This document shows, piece by piece, positions 1-7,619 of a stretch of 46,799 bases of DNA. The stretch spans positions 1 through 46,799 of the forward strand of contig JADLCS010000051.1 of the NCBI GenBank assembly GCA_020847075.1. The letters run 5' to 3'. The translations under genes and the position numbers were made by a program. The notes beneath the pieces are model-generated. The model was not told the DNA's origin. It saw only the letters and a program-made list of their open reading frames with translations, and made no database searches. Position 1 is the stretch's first letter. The number at the start of each line of letters is the position of its first letter. The stretch comes from Gammaproteobacteria bacterium. GTDB taxonomy: Bacteria > Pseudomonadota > Gammaproteobacteria > SZUA-140.

Positions 1-32
1 AGGAAGTGCTCTACCGACTGAGCTATATGGGC
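1..32 (-). tRNA. tRNA-Thr, 5' part only (window edge)
   Basis: Read on the minus strand, the first 32 bases give the 5' acceptor strand GCCCATA, T8-A9, a D arm and the start of the anticodon stem (CTTCCT). The anticodon and 3' half lie outside the window. The identity Thr(GGT) is inferred from the conserved Tyr-Gly-Thr-tufB gene order and from the anticodon stem beginning TTCCT. The anticodon itself is not visible. Confidence 0.75.
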
Positions 33-43
33 CTTGGATCTTC

Positions 44-117
<74 letters not shown>

Positions 118-182
118 CTGCTCAGCTACAGACCCGGCTTTCGCCCGGCCCCTCATCATGTCCGCTCTACTACGGCAATTCC

Positions 183-267
183 TGGTGGAGGGGGGAGGAT
201 TCGAACCTCCGAAGGCAGAGCCGTCAGATTTACAGTCTGATCCCTTTGGCCGCTCGGGAACCCCTCC
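183..267 (-). tRNA. tRNA-Tyr (anticodon GTA)
   Basis: An 85-nt minus-strand class II tRNA with a long variable arm, acceptor stem GGAGGGG/CCCCTCC, encoded CCA (183-185), anticodon loop ACTGTAAAT (anticodon GTA) and T arm GGAGG-TTCGAAT-CCTCC. It is the first gene of the Tyr-Gly-Thr tRNA operon, which probably runs on into tufB beyond the window edge. Confidence 0.97.
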
Positions 268-282
268 CAAAGCAAGCCGCCT

Positions 283-311
283 ATTTTGCTGGTGAATCCA
301 TAGCCTGTCAA
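283..311 (-). promoter_or_regulatory. sigma70 promoter of the tRNA operon
   Basis: On the minus strand a perfect -35 hexamer TTGACA (311-306) is separated by 17 nt from CAAAAT (288-283), which matches 4 of 6 positions of the -10 consensus. The predicted start near 276 lies about 9 nt before tRNA-Tyr. The bases after the -10 are GC-rich (AGGCGGC), the kind of discriminator found at stringently controlled stable-RNA promoters. Confidence 0.72.
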
Positions 312-407
312 TATTCGACCCGGCCGACGGGGGAAGCCCGGGCGGCGGAAATCCGTGCCCCGCGGGCCGGCCGCCGGATACCCGACGCCGGCGCCGTCCC
401 GCGCGGC

Positions 408-1190
408 TCAGGGTTCCTCGGCCTTGGCCTGGCGCCACAGCGCCTCCTGCCGGTCCAGGTCGAGTTCGCCGAAGCGCTCCCCCACCCCCGCGGCGATCGC
501 CTCCATGCGGGCATAGCGCCGCTCGAAGCGACGATTGGCCTGCCCCAGCGCCGCCTCGGGATCGACGCCGAGGTGCCGGGCCAGATTGCTCACCGCGAGC
601 AGCAGGTCGCCCACTTCATGGATCAATTCGGGCGAACCCGGCGGGGTATGCAGCTCGGCGCGCACCTCCGCGATCTCCTCCGCGATCTTGTCGAACACGC
701 GCCCGACCTCCGGCCAGTCGAAGCCGTCGCGCGCCGCGCGGTTCTGCAGCTTGACCGCCCGCGTCAGCGCGGGTAGGGCGCGCGCCACGCCGGCCAGCGC
801 GCCGTGATCGCCGCGGTCGGCGCGCTCACGCGCCTTGTGCGCTTCCCACGCCCCCGCAGTTGCATCTCCGTTCCGAGCGGCCTCGAACACGTGCGGATGA
901 CGGCGGATCAGCTTGGCGACGATCCCCGCCGCCACCGCCTCGAAATCGAACTGCCCGGCCTCCTCGGCGATGCGCGCGTGGAATACGACCTGGAACAGCA
1001 GATCGCCCAGTTCGTCGCGCAGTCCGGCGACGTCGCCGCGCTCGATCGCGTCCGCCACCTCGTAGGCCTCTTCCAGCGTGTGCGGCCTTAGGGATTCGAA
1101 GGTCTGGGCGCGATCCCACGGACAGCCGCCCGCGTCGGCGCGCAGGCGGCGCATGATCTCGAGCAGTTCCTCCATGCCGCGCCCGGACAT
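408..1190 (-). CDS. mazG: Nucleoside triphosphate pyrophosphohydrolase MazG
   Basis: A 260-aa protein hydrolysing (d)NTPs to NMP and PPi, a cytosolic house-cleaning enzyme also linked to ppGpp and nutrient stress in E. coli. Both MazG domains are visible. The first carries EEAYEVADAIE followed by the DELGDLLFQVVFHA metal-binding helix. The second carries EEIAEVRAEL and the HEVGDLLLAVSNLARHL helix. The length is normal for the family (about 260 aa). The ATG at 1190 is supported by a GGAGGGG Shine-Dalgarno sequence that overlaps the end of the DUF2835 gene, so the genes are probably translationally coupled. It is the last gene of a three-gene minus-strand operon. Confidence 0.95.
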   Translation of the reverse strand: MSGRGMEELLEIMRRLRADAGGCPWDRAQTFESLRPHTLEEAYEVADAIERGDVAGLRDELGDLLFQVVFHARIAEEAGQFDFEAVAAGIVAKLIRRHPHVFEAARNGDATAGAWEAHKARERADRGDHGALAGVARALPALTRAVKLQNRAARDGFDWPEVGRVFDKIAEEIAEVRAELHTPPGSPELIHEVGDLLLAVSNLARHLGVDPEAALGQANRRFERRYARMEAIAAGVGERFGELDLDRQEALWRQAKAEEP

Positions 1191-1193
1191 CGC

Positions 1194-1433
1194 CTACCCC
1201 TCCCGCCCGACGCGATCCAGGCTGATCAGCCTGCTGCCGGCATCGAAGCGGAGCCGGAATTCTCCGTGCACGCCGTCGTGGGAAACAAAACGGCGCAGCA
1301 GGCCGGCGGGAAACTGCGCCGTGCGGCCGTCGTGTCCGCGCACCCGCACATGACGCGCGGCGCCCTGGTAATAGCGCAGATATTCGTCCGACGATATGTT
1401 CAGCGCGAAGATGATCTCGCCCGCTTCAGTCAT
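1194..1433 (-). CDS. DUF2835 family protein
   Basis: A 79-aa protein of unknown function recognised as DUF2835 from its compact beta-rich pattern (FALNISSDEYLRYY, then VRGHDGRTAQFPAGLLRRFV, ending SRLISLDRV). The start chosen is the ATG at 1433, directly after a G-rich ribosome-binding region. An upstream in-frame ATG at 1454 would overlap the preceding gene further. It overlaps the YkgJ-like gene by 8 nt and ends 3 nt before mazG, so the three are almost certainly co-transcribed. Nothing in the sequence suggests a catalytic role. Confidence 0.85.
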   Translation of the reverse strand: MTEAGEIIFALNISSDEYLRYYQGAARHVRVRGHDGRTAQFPAGLLRRFVSHDGVHGEFRLRFDAGSRLISLDRVGREG

Positions 1434-1866
1434 CGCCGCCCCCGCCCTCGCCATACTTCAGCATCCGTTCGACCCGCTCCAGCGGTATCCGGGTTCCGCG
1501 CTCGATGCCTTCGCAGCGGTGCGCCTCGCGCAGCCATGCCGTCCGGCTGCCGACCACCTCGGGCCAGAACGGGTAACTCACGCACTGCCGCGGGCGCGCG
1601 GCGTACACCCGGCAGCGGCCATCGGCGTCGAGGAACGTGCAGCGGCCGTCACGCTCCAGGCGCAGCACGCGCGCGCCCTGCGCGCTGCGCGCCAGATAAC
1701 GCCGCCGGAACCACGGCCAGCTCAGGCCGAGATGCGCGCAGATCCTGGCGGCCTCGGCGCGCCCGACGAAGACGTGATAGTCGCCGCCGCCGCTGCAACA
1801 GGCGCCGCACCCCGTGCACTGGAAACGCAGGGAATGCCTCCGGTAATAGGGTTTCACGCCGCGCAT
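1426..1866 (-). CDS. YkgJ-family cysteine-cluster protein
   Basis: A 146-aa protein with the zinc- or iron-chelating cysteine cluster of the YkgJ/UPF0153 family. It has CTGCGACCCGG-like spacing near residue 18 (C-x2-C-x2-CC), then CTFLDADGRCRVYAARPRQC, and a late Cys in AHRCEG. Eight conserved Cys fit a bound metal or Fe-S cluster, but the function is unknown. The open frame runs on to 2040, but the ATG at 1866 gives the usual family N-terminus. The extra 58 residues have no family look and would consume the HU promoter region. First gene of the operon with DUF2835 and mazG. Confidence 0.85.
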   Translation of the reverse strand: MRGVKPYYRRHSLRFQCTGCGACCSGGGDYHVFVGRAEAARICAHLGLSWPWFRRRYLARSAQGARVLRLERDGRCTFLDADGRCRVYAARPRQCVSYPFWPEVVGSRTAWLREAHRCEGIERGTRIPLERVERMLKYGEGGGGDD

Positions 1867-1963
1867 GACGCTCTCGTCGCCACGGAAAAAATCATCGCGG
1901 GACGCGCCGGATCCGGGAAAAATATGGGTGCGCTCATAGCCGCCGATTTTAACAAGAAATGGA

Positions 1964-1992
1964 TTGCACGGCGGAAAATACGTTGCTATGCT
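1964..1992 (+). promoter_or_regulatory. candidate promoter of the HU gene
   Basis: TTGCAC (1964-1969), a 17-nt spacer and TATGCT (1987-1992) lie in the only AT-rich stretch of this intergenic region, about 80 nt before the HU start codon. Each hexamer matches the sigma70 consensus only partly (3/6 and 4/6). Other -10-like sequences (TAATAC near 2003) are close by, so the exact promoter is uncertain. Confidence 0.35.
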
Positions 1993-2070
1993 GCGCGTAC
2001 TGTAATACAAGCGGGAATTGCAGTTTTTTACGATCACCAACCTACAGTCAACCTAAGCAAGGAGAATTCC

Positions 2071-2454
2071 ATGGTTGCAAAAAAGAAAGCTGGAACCAAG
2101 AAAAAAGCGGCCACCAAGAAGGTCGCTGCCAAGAAGGCGATCGCCCGTCCCAAGGTTTCCAGTTCCTTCACCCGTTCCTCGACCCTGTCCCATATCGCCG
2201 ATAGCACCGGCATCACCAAGAAGGATGTCTCCACCGTCATCGACAGTCTGAAGGCGGTCGTCGAGGCCCACGTGAAGGCAGGCAAGATCTTCACCCTGCC
2301 CGGCCTGCTCAAGGTCAAGGTCACGCGCAAGCCCGCCACCAAGGCGCGCAAGGGCGTCAACCCGTTCACCGGCCAGGAGATGATGTTCAAGGCCAAGCCG
2401 GCGCGCAACGTGGTCAAGATCCAGGCGCTGAAGTCGCTGAAGGACATGGCCTGA
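2071..2454 (+). CDS. HU-family DNA-binding protein with Lys/Ala-rich N-terminal tail
   Basis: A 127-aa nucleoid protein. Residues 1-28 are a basic tail of KKKA/ATKK/AAKK units resembling the tail of histone H1 and of AlgP-type proteins. Residues about 35-125 form the HU/IHF fold, with the beta-arm signature GVNPFTGQE, whose Pro is the DNA-intercalating residue. Ordinary HU is about 90 aa, so the tail is an addition. The start is fixed by AAGGAG at 2059-2064, six bases before ATG. It is a single-gene unit divergent from the ykgJ-like operon. The likely role is DNA compaction or architectural regulation, with the tail adding non-specific phosphate-backbone contacts (inference). Confidence 0.93.
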   Translation: MVAKKKAGTKKKAATKKVAAKKAIARPKVSSSFTRSSTLSHIADSTGITKKDVSTVIDSLKAVVEAHVKAGKIFTLPGLLKVKVTRKPATKARKGVNPFTGQEMMFKAKPARNVVKIQALKSLKDMA

Positions 2455-2461
2455 TTTTCCG

Positions 2462-2540
2462 CGCTGCGGCGCGCGGCCGGACGCCGTGCGCCGCAGCGAT
2501 CGCAAGGCCATGCACGACGGGGCGGGGCTTCCCCGCCCTT
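2462..2540 (+). terminator. two GC hairpins after the HU gene
   Basis: An 11-bp perfect stem (2462-2472 with 2488-2498, CGCTGCGGCGC) is followed by a second stem GGGCGGGG/CCCCGCCC (2520-2527 with 2531-2538) and TTCGTCT. Neither has a proper U-run, so termination here may be weak or Rho-assisted. The second hairpin is the better candidate. Confidence 0.4.
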
Positions 2541-2650
2541 CGTCTCCGGTATACCGCCACGAACCCCCTCGCACCTGCCCTCCCCGAACCCTCGATGACC
2601 GCCGCCTCCGGCCCGCGATTCCGCCCATGACGGTCTGGTACGATTCTTTC

Positions 2651-4666
2651 ATGCGGAATGGCATGACACGCGCGCTGCTGCTCTGCCTCCTGCTCCTGCC
2701 GGCACTCTGCCTGCCGGGAGACGCCACCGCCGACCAGGGCGCGGAACTGCGCCGTATGCGCGCCGATTTCCTGTCCGCCGAGAGCGCCCTGCGCGGCGGC
2801 GATCTCGCCCGTTACCAGACGCTGCTCGCGGGACTGCGCGACTATCCGCTCTATCCCTACCTGCGCTACCAGTACCTGTCCCCGCGCCTGCGGACGGCGG
2901 GCGAGGACGAGGTCGCGGAATTCATCCGGCGCTACGCCGACAGCCCGCTCGGCGCCCGCCTGCGAAACGCCTGGCTCGACGGCCTCGCCCGCGACGGCCG
3001 CTGGCAGACGCTGTTGCGGCACTACCCGGCCGAGGGCGGCGACGCCGAGCTGGAGTGTCACCGGCGCTGGGCCCTGCACCAGGCGGGAGACACGGCCGCG
3101 GCGCTGCAGGGACTGGAACGCCTGTGGCTGGTGGATCGCTCGCAGCCCGCCTCCTGCGACCGCGTCTTCGCGCTCTGGCGCCGCGCGGGAGGCCTGAGCC
3201 AGGAACTGGTCTGGCGCCGCTTCGCGCTCGCGATGAACGGCAACGAGCTCCAGTTGGCGCGCTATCTGGCGCAACAACTGGACGGCGGCTACGCGCAGGA
3301 CGCGAAACTCTGGCTGCGCGTCCACGCCGATCCCGCGCTGATCGTCTCGCTCCCGCAGGACGGACGATCCGTGCCCGGCGGCCTCCTGATCCACGGCATC
3401 AAGCGACTCGCGCGCAGCGATATCGACCGGGCGATCGCGGCCTGGACCGGCCCGGTCGGCGCACAGCACGCCTTCACGCCGGAGGAAACGGCCGAGGTAC
3501 AGCGCAGCCTGGCCATGACCCTGGCCCTGCGTGGCCGCAAGGAATCCCTGGCCTGGCTCGCCCGGGTGGACGCGGGGGCCGCGGACGCCACGCTGCGCGA
3601 ATGGCGCGCGCGGGCCGCGGTCAGTCAGCAGGACTGGCATGCCGTCCTCGCGGCGATCTATCAGCTCTCCGAGGAGGAACAGGCCGCGCCCCGCTGGCGC
3701 TACTGGCAGGCGCGCGCGCTGGAGGCGCTGAATCAGCGTCAGCAGGCCGACGAGACCTTCCTGGGTCTGGCGCTGAACCGGGGCTATTACGGCTTCCTCG
3801 CCGCCGACCGGCTCGGGCGACCGTACCAGATGAATCACATCCCGCTCGACGCCGACACGACGCGCAGCGTCGGCCCGGAGACCTATCCGGGGCTGGCGCG
3901 GGCGCACGAGCTGTACGTGCTCGACCGCCTGGTCGAGGCCAGGCGCGAATGGTATTACACCACCCGGGACATGGCGGACTGGCAACTGCAATCGGCCGCG
4001 CTGCTGGCGCAGGGCTGGGGCTGGTACGACCGCGCGATCGTGACCATGGGGCGCACCTCGCGGCTCGACGACATGGAACTGCGCTTTCCGCTCGTGCATC
4101 GCGCCGAGGTGCTGTCCGAGGCGCGCTCGCGCGGAGTCGATCCCGCACTCGCCTTCGCGGTGATCCGCCAGGAAAGCGCCTTCGCCGTGGACGCCCGCTC
4201 GCCGGCCGGGGCGCTCGGCCTGATGCAACTGCTGCCGCAGACCGCGCGCAAGATGGCCGGGTATCTCCGCCTGCCCGACCCCGGCCGCATGGATCTGCTC
4301 AACGTCTCCACCAATCTGCAACTCGGGATCGCCCACCTGCGCCAGTTGATCGACCGCTACGACAATCCGCTGGTAGCCGTGGCGGCCTATAACGCCGGGG
4401 CCGGCCGCGTGGACCGCTGGCTGCCGCAGGACGCCATCACCGGCTCCGACCAGTGGGCGGAGACCGTGCCGTTCGCGGAGACGCGCGGCTACATCCAGAA
4501 CGTGATCTACTTCGCGTCCGTCTACGACGCGAGACTGGAACTGCCGCCGCGCAAACTGAGCGAGCGCATGCCCGCGGTGATGCCGCTCAACACCCGGCTG
4601 AGCCGGGAGGGACCCGCGCCGGTACGGCGGGAAAGAAGCGAACTCGAGGCCGACGCGAACTCCTAG
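2651..4666 (+). CDS. slt: Soluble lytic murein transglycosylase (Slt70 type)
   Basis: A 671-aa periplasmic enzyme that cleaves the MurNAc-GlcNAc bond of peptidoglycan and forms 1,6-anhydroMurNAc. It has an N-terminal signal peptide (hydrophobic LLLCLLLLPALCL, then a GDATA cleavage region), a long alpha-superhelical U-domain rich in paired helices, and a C-terminal goose-lysozyme-like SLT domain. That domain has catalytic Glu508 in RQESAF, then SPAGALGLMQLLPQTA and the VAAYNAGAGRV motif. The frame is open further upstream, but the ATG at 2651 gives a clean signal peptide. A second ATG at 2663 is also possible. It stands alone and converges with the DksA/TraR-type gene. Confidence 0.95.
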   Translation: MRNGMTRALLLCLLLLPALCLPGDATADQGAELRRMRADFLSAESALRGGDLARYQTLLAGLRDYPLYPYLRYQYLSPRLRTAGEDEVAEFIRRYADSPLGARLRNAWLDGLARDGRWQTLLRHYPAEGGDAELECHRRWALHQAGDTAAALQGLERLWLVDRSQPASCDRVFALWRRAGGLSQELVWRRFALAMNGNELQLARYLAQQLDGGYAQDAKLWLRVHADPALIVSLPQDGRSVPGGLLIHGIKRLARSDIDRAIAAWTGPVGAQHAFTPEETAEVQRSLAMTLALRGRKESLAWLARVDAGAADATLREWRARAAVSQQDWHAVLAAIYQLSEEEQAAPRWRYWQARALEALNQRQQADETFLGLALNRGYYGFLAADRLGRPYQMNHIPLDADTTRSVGPETYPGLARAHELYVLDRLVEARREWYYTTRDMADWQLQSAALLAQGWGWYDRAIVTMGRTSRLDDMELRFPLVHRAEVLSEARSRGVDPALAFAVIRQESAFAVDARSPAGALGLMQLLPQTARKMAGYLRLPDPGRMDLLNVSTNLQLGIAHLRQLIDRYDNPLVAVAAYNAGAGRVDRWLPQDAITGSDQWAETVPFAETRGYIQNVIYFASVYDARLELPPRKLSERMPAVMPLNTRLSREGPAPVRRERSELEADANS

Positions 4667-4681
4667 CCGGCGGCCGCGGCG

Positions 4682-5020
4682 TCACGCCGGATCGAGCTCG
4701 GCGCAATCCACGCAACGGTCGGTATAGGGCAGGGCGTGCAGGCGCGCGAGCGGTATCGCCTCGCCGCACAGCGCGCACGCGGCATACTCCCCGCGCTCCA
4801 TGCGCTCCAGCGCGCGCTCGATCTGGGCCAGCTCCCTGCGCGCCGCCGCATCCAGCGCGTCCAGCACCTCGTCATTCTGGCGCTCCACCGCCTGCTCCTC
4901 GAAATCGGGGTCGAGCGGCTTGTTCGGATGGCGCGCATCGCGCGTGATCGCGGACAACCGGCCCAGCATCTCCTCGCGCTTGTTCACGAGATCACGGCGT
5001 ATCTCTTCGTAATCTTCCAC
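4682..5020 (-). CDS. TraR/DksA-family zinc-finger protein
   Basis: A 112-aa DksA-like protein: an N-terminal coiled-coil region (residues about 1-75, rich in E/R/L) followed by a four-Cys zinc finger, CALC...CVDC, with about 17 residues between the pairs. It is shorter than DksA (about 150 aa) and lacks the typical DksA N-terminus. It is better described as a DksA/TraR-type RNA-polymerase secondary-channel binder of unknown targets, perhaps a YbiI/DksA2-like protein. The start is a GTG at 5020 with a strong AGGAGGG five bases upstream. Last gene of the minus-strand cluster 6608-4682. Confidence 0.88.
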   Translation of the reverse strand: MEDYEEIRRDLVNKREEMLGRLSAITRDARHPNKPLDPDFEEQAVERQNDEVLDALDAAARRELAQIERALERMERGEYAACALCGEAIPLARLHALPYTDRCVDCAELDPA

Positions 5021-5062
5021 GGTTCCCTCCTGGCGGCGACGGATTCGGAATACGGGACAAAT

Positions 5063-5512
5063 TTATCCCAGATGGCATCCGCGCACCATGCCCCCGCGGC
5101 GCCGGCGCCGCAGGCGGCGCACATGGAGGGCGTGATCGCACCGCAGGAACGCCACCGGGCTCCAGTCCGAGGTTCCCAGGCGATGGCGGTACATGAACGG
5201 CACGACGTAGACCCATACCCGGCGCGACCGCCCCGCGGCATCGCGCACGCGCAGGCGGCGCCGGCGATAGAGCGCGGTCTCGTAGACATCCAGCCGGCGC
5301 AGGTGCGCGGCCGTCAGGCCGCGGTACAGCGTCCCACCGACGTCGGCCCCGGCCTGCGCGATGGCGCCGGGGAAGGCCCGGCCTTTCACGGCGAGGCGGC
5401 GATAACCGGGCAGAACCGCCTTCAGGGCGGGGAAACGCCGGCCCGCGACGGCCTCCATGACGGCCGGAAACTCCAGCGTGCCGTAACAGAACAGGTCGTG
5501 AGACGCCTTCAT
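5063..5512 (-). CDS. Gamma-glutamylcyclotransferase-like (AIG2/GGCT fold) protein
   Basis: A 149-aa protein of the GGCT-like superfamily. The N-terminal FCYGTLEFP motif (YGTL substrate loop) and the conserved acidic residue in LDVYETALYRR are present. Family members act on gamma-glutamyl amines or peptides or bind small ligands, and the substrate here cannot be told from sequence. The ATG at 5512 overlaps the stop of the upstream lipoprotein gene (ATGA), giving translational coupling. The C-terminus is unusually Arg-rich (LRRRRRGGM), which is not part of the fold. Confidence 0.85.
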   Translation of the reverse strand: MKASHDLFCYGTLEFPAVMEAVAGRRFPALKAVLPGYRRLAVKGRAFPGAIAQAGADVGGTLYRGLTAAHLRRLDVYETALYRRRRLRVRDAAGRSRRVWVYVVPFMYRHRLGTSDWSPVAFLRCDHALHVRRLRRRRRGGMVRGCHLG

Positions 5513-6171
5513 CCCGCCGGCGGCAGCGCCTCTATCAGTTTCAGGGCCGAGGCCTCGACGACGCTGCGAAACGTCACCGGCGCCTCGCGCGAGGTATCGT
5601 AGGCATAGTTCATCTCCTGCACGCCTTCCCACGCGATCTTCCCGTTCGTGCTGTCCCAGATCTGCAGGAACAGCCGCGCGCTCGCCCGCTTGGTCTCCAG
5701 CAGGCGCAGGCCGAGCAGGCTGAGGCGTTCGACCGAATCCTGGGAAAACGCCGCCAGATTGATCTGCGCCACGTAGCGCGCGCCGGTGAGATGCCCGACC
5801 TGGGCCAGGTAGTCGCGGCGAAAGATGCCAGTATCGCGGTAATCCTCGTACATGCGCCGGTAATCCTCGGCGTAACCGTTGCTGTTGACCAGCCCGAGCG
5901 TCTCCGGCAGCGTGACCACGGCGATCCCGGGCCGCCTGTCGACGAGCGCCTCGCCGAAGATGAGCGCGACGACCTGCTTGTCCTCTTCCTTGCCCAAGGC
6001 CACCGACGGCGTGACGAAGGCGAGCCCGCCCGCCTCCAGCGCGCCCGCCTCGAGGTCGATCGCGTGACGATGCACCGTCGCGTGGAGCTGCGGCCCGCCG
6101 GCGCAAGCCGCGCACAGCGCCAGGACGCAGAACGCCGCGAGCAGGGCGGCGCGCGGAGCGCGGCGGGACAC
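5509..6171 (-). CDS. Putative lipoprotein of unknown function
   Basis: A 220-aa protein with a short basic N-terminus, a hydrophobic stretch (ALLAAFCVLALCAAC) and a Cys that could be lipidated, though the lipobox is imperfect because position -3 is Cys. The body has the pattern of a periplasmic lipoprotein, with a LLxTKRASARLFLQIWDSTNGKIAWEG segment resembling proteins that assemble in the envelope. No catalytic motif is seen. The start is a GTG at 6171 that slightly overlaps the stop of the DUF423 gene. It overlaps the GGCT-like gene by 4 nt, so the two are co-translated. Function unknown. Confidence 0.8.
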   Translation of the reverse strand: MSRRAPRAALLAAFCVLALCAACAGGPQLHATVHRHAIDLEAGALEAGGLAFVTPSVALGKEEDKQVVALIFGEALVDRRPGIAVVTLPETLGLVNSNGYAEDYRRMYEDYRDTGIFRRDYLAQVGHLTGARYVAQINLAAFSQDSVERLSLLGLRLLETKRASARLFLQIWDSTNGKIAWEGVQEMNYAYDTSREAPVTFRSVVEASALKLIEALPPAG

Positions 6172-6176
6172 GGCGT

Positions 6177-6608
6177 CTATCCGCGCGCGCGGCCCGGGCC
6201 GCCGCGCAGCACGCCCCAGGCCAGCGACGCCCAGCCGCCGATGAACGCCAACCCGCCGAAGGGCGTCACCGCGCCGAACCACCCGGGCGCGCCGAGGGCG
6301 ATCGCGTAGAGGCTGCCCGAAAACAGCACGATGCCCGCGCCCAGCAGCGCGCCGGCCCAGCGCAGGATGCGTGCCTCGGGCAACCGGGCCGCCAGCAGGC
6401 CCGCCGTGAGCAGGCCGAGCGCATGATAGAAGTGGTAATCGACCGCGGTGCGGTAGACCGCCCCCAGTTCCACGCCGAGCCTGGCCCTGAGGGCATGGGC
6501 GCCGAAGGCACCCATGATCACCGCCAGCGCTGCGGCCAGCGCGCCCGCGGCCAGCAAGGCCCGCGCCGCGCAGGCGATCTCCCCGTTCCCGTTCTGCTGC
6601 CGTTCCAT
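6177..6608 (-). CDS. DUF423 family membrane protein
   Basis: A 143-aa inner-membrane protein with four hydrophobic helices and the DUF423 signature: IMGAFGAHAL near residue 30, YHFYHALGLL, GALLGAGIVLFSGSLY and TPFGGLAFIGGWASLAW. The family (E. coli YgdD) has no established biochemical role. First gene of the minus-strand run DUF423, lipoprotein, GGCT-like, DksA/TraR-like. Its promoter must lie in the 171-nt gap shared with the divergent MscS-like gene. Confidence 0.92.
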   Translation of the reverse strand: MERQQNGNGEIACAARALLAAGALAAALAVIMGAFGAHALRARLGVELGAVYRTAVDYHFYHALGLLTAGLLAARLPEARILRWAGALLGAGIVLFSGSLYAIALGAPGWFGAVTPFGGLAFIGGWASLAWGVLRGGPGRARG

Positions 6609-6779
6609 CTTCGCCCCGCACGTCGCGACACAATGCACCCTATCTTGGGATCCCCTTCCGGCCCGGTCAAGAGCGGCGTGCGGCGTAATGACTTCGCCTG
6701 CGATTCGCGCTACCTTATGCGCCAGCGAAGCCCCCCTGGCGCGCCCGAACCGGGACGACCGCGCGGGAATGGATACTTC

Positions 6780-7619
6780 ATGGACACGACGGCCTGGCTC
6801 AAGGCGTTCCGCACCGAATCCACCGAACTCTTCTTCCAGGTGGCGGCCTACCTGCCGCGGCTGCTGCTCGCCATCGCGGTCATGGCGCTCGGATGGCTGG
6901 TCGCGCGCCTGGTACGCGCCCTCGGCGTGCGCCTGCTGCTCGGGCTCGACCTGCTCTGGCACCGGCTCGTCTCCCATAAGGGACTGGAGCGCCTGCAGCC
7001 GCGTTATCAGCCGGCGCGCATCGCGGGCGAATTCCTGTTCTGGTTCGTCGTCCTGTTTTTCATGGCGGGCGCGGCGTCGATCCTCGGCCTCGGCACCTTC
7101 GTCGCCTGGATCTCCAAGCTGACGACGTATATACCGATCCTGCTGACCGGGTTGCTCATCATCATCGCCGGGATCATCCTGAGCAGCCTGCTGCGCGAAC
7201 TGATCGTATCCGGCGCGGAGCGCGCCGGTATCCAGCGTAGCGACCTGCTCGGACGCCTGGCCCAGATCTCCGTCCTGCTCACGGCGACCGCGGTCGGCAT
7301 CGAACAGATCGGGATCAACATCACCTTCCTGTCCATCATCGTGGGCATCGCGCTCGCCGGCACCTTCGGCAGCGTGGCGCTGGCCTTCGGGATCGGCGCG
7401 CGCGCCTATATGAGCAATGTCATCGCTGGACACCAGCTCAAGCAGCTCTACCATATCGGCGACCGCCTGCGCATCGGCGGCGTCGAGGGCACCATCATCG
7501 AGCTCTCCTCCACCCGGGTGATACTGGGCACGAACCGGGGCCGCGTGGTCATCCCCGCCAGCCTGTTCGAAGAAACGGTGGCGGAACTGCCGGAACGGAC
7601 GGACTGTGAAGCCCAATAA
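6780..7619 (+). CDS. MscS-like mechanosensitive ion channel family protein
   Basis: A 279-aa membrane protein. It has an N-terminal helix pair (LPRLLLAIAVMALGWLVARLV), further helices at about 80-145 of the conserved TM-helix type, and a pore-region helix (ITFLSIIVGIALAGTFGSVALAFGIGARAYMSNVIAG). It ends in a small beta domain (HIGDRLRIGGVEGTIIELSSTRVIL) like the MscS beta domain. Family members open under membrane tension and let osmolytes out. It is short because the large cytoplasmic alpha/beta cage of MscS is nearly absent. It overlaps the next gene by 14 nt and leads a three-gene operon with two MgtE-type proteins. Ribosome-binding signal is weak. Confidence 0.88.
   Translation: MDTTAWLKAFRTESTELFFQVAAYLPRLLLAIAVMALGWLVARLVRALGVRLLLGLDLLWHRLVSHKGLERLQPRYQPARIAGEFLFWFVVLFFMAGAASILGLGTFVAWISKLTTYIPILLTGLLIIIAGIILSSLLRELIVSGAERAGIQRSDLLGRLAQISVLLTATAVGIEQIGINITFLSIIVGIALAGTFGSVALAFGIGARAYMSNVIAGHQLKQLYHIGDRLRIGGVEGTIIELSSTRVILGTNRGRVVIPASLFEETVAELPERTDCEAQ

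Noticed and set aside
2462-2498. First hairpin after the HU gene as an intrinsic terminator
   Set aside because: A strong 11-bp stem but no T-run follows; kept only as part of a low-confidence entry.
2486-4336. Long open frames on the strand opposite slt and other large genes
   Set aside because: They mirror the real genes in high-GC sequence, have biased composition and lack ribosome-binding sites or recognisable domains.
6609-6779. Mg2+ riboswitch (M-box or mgtA-type leader) before the mgtE operon
   Set aside because: No conserved aptamer sequence or terminator/antiterminator pair can be recognised.
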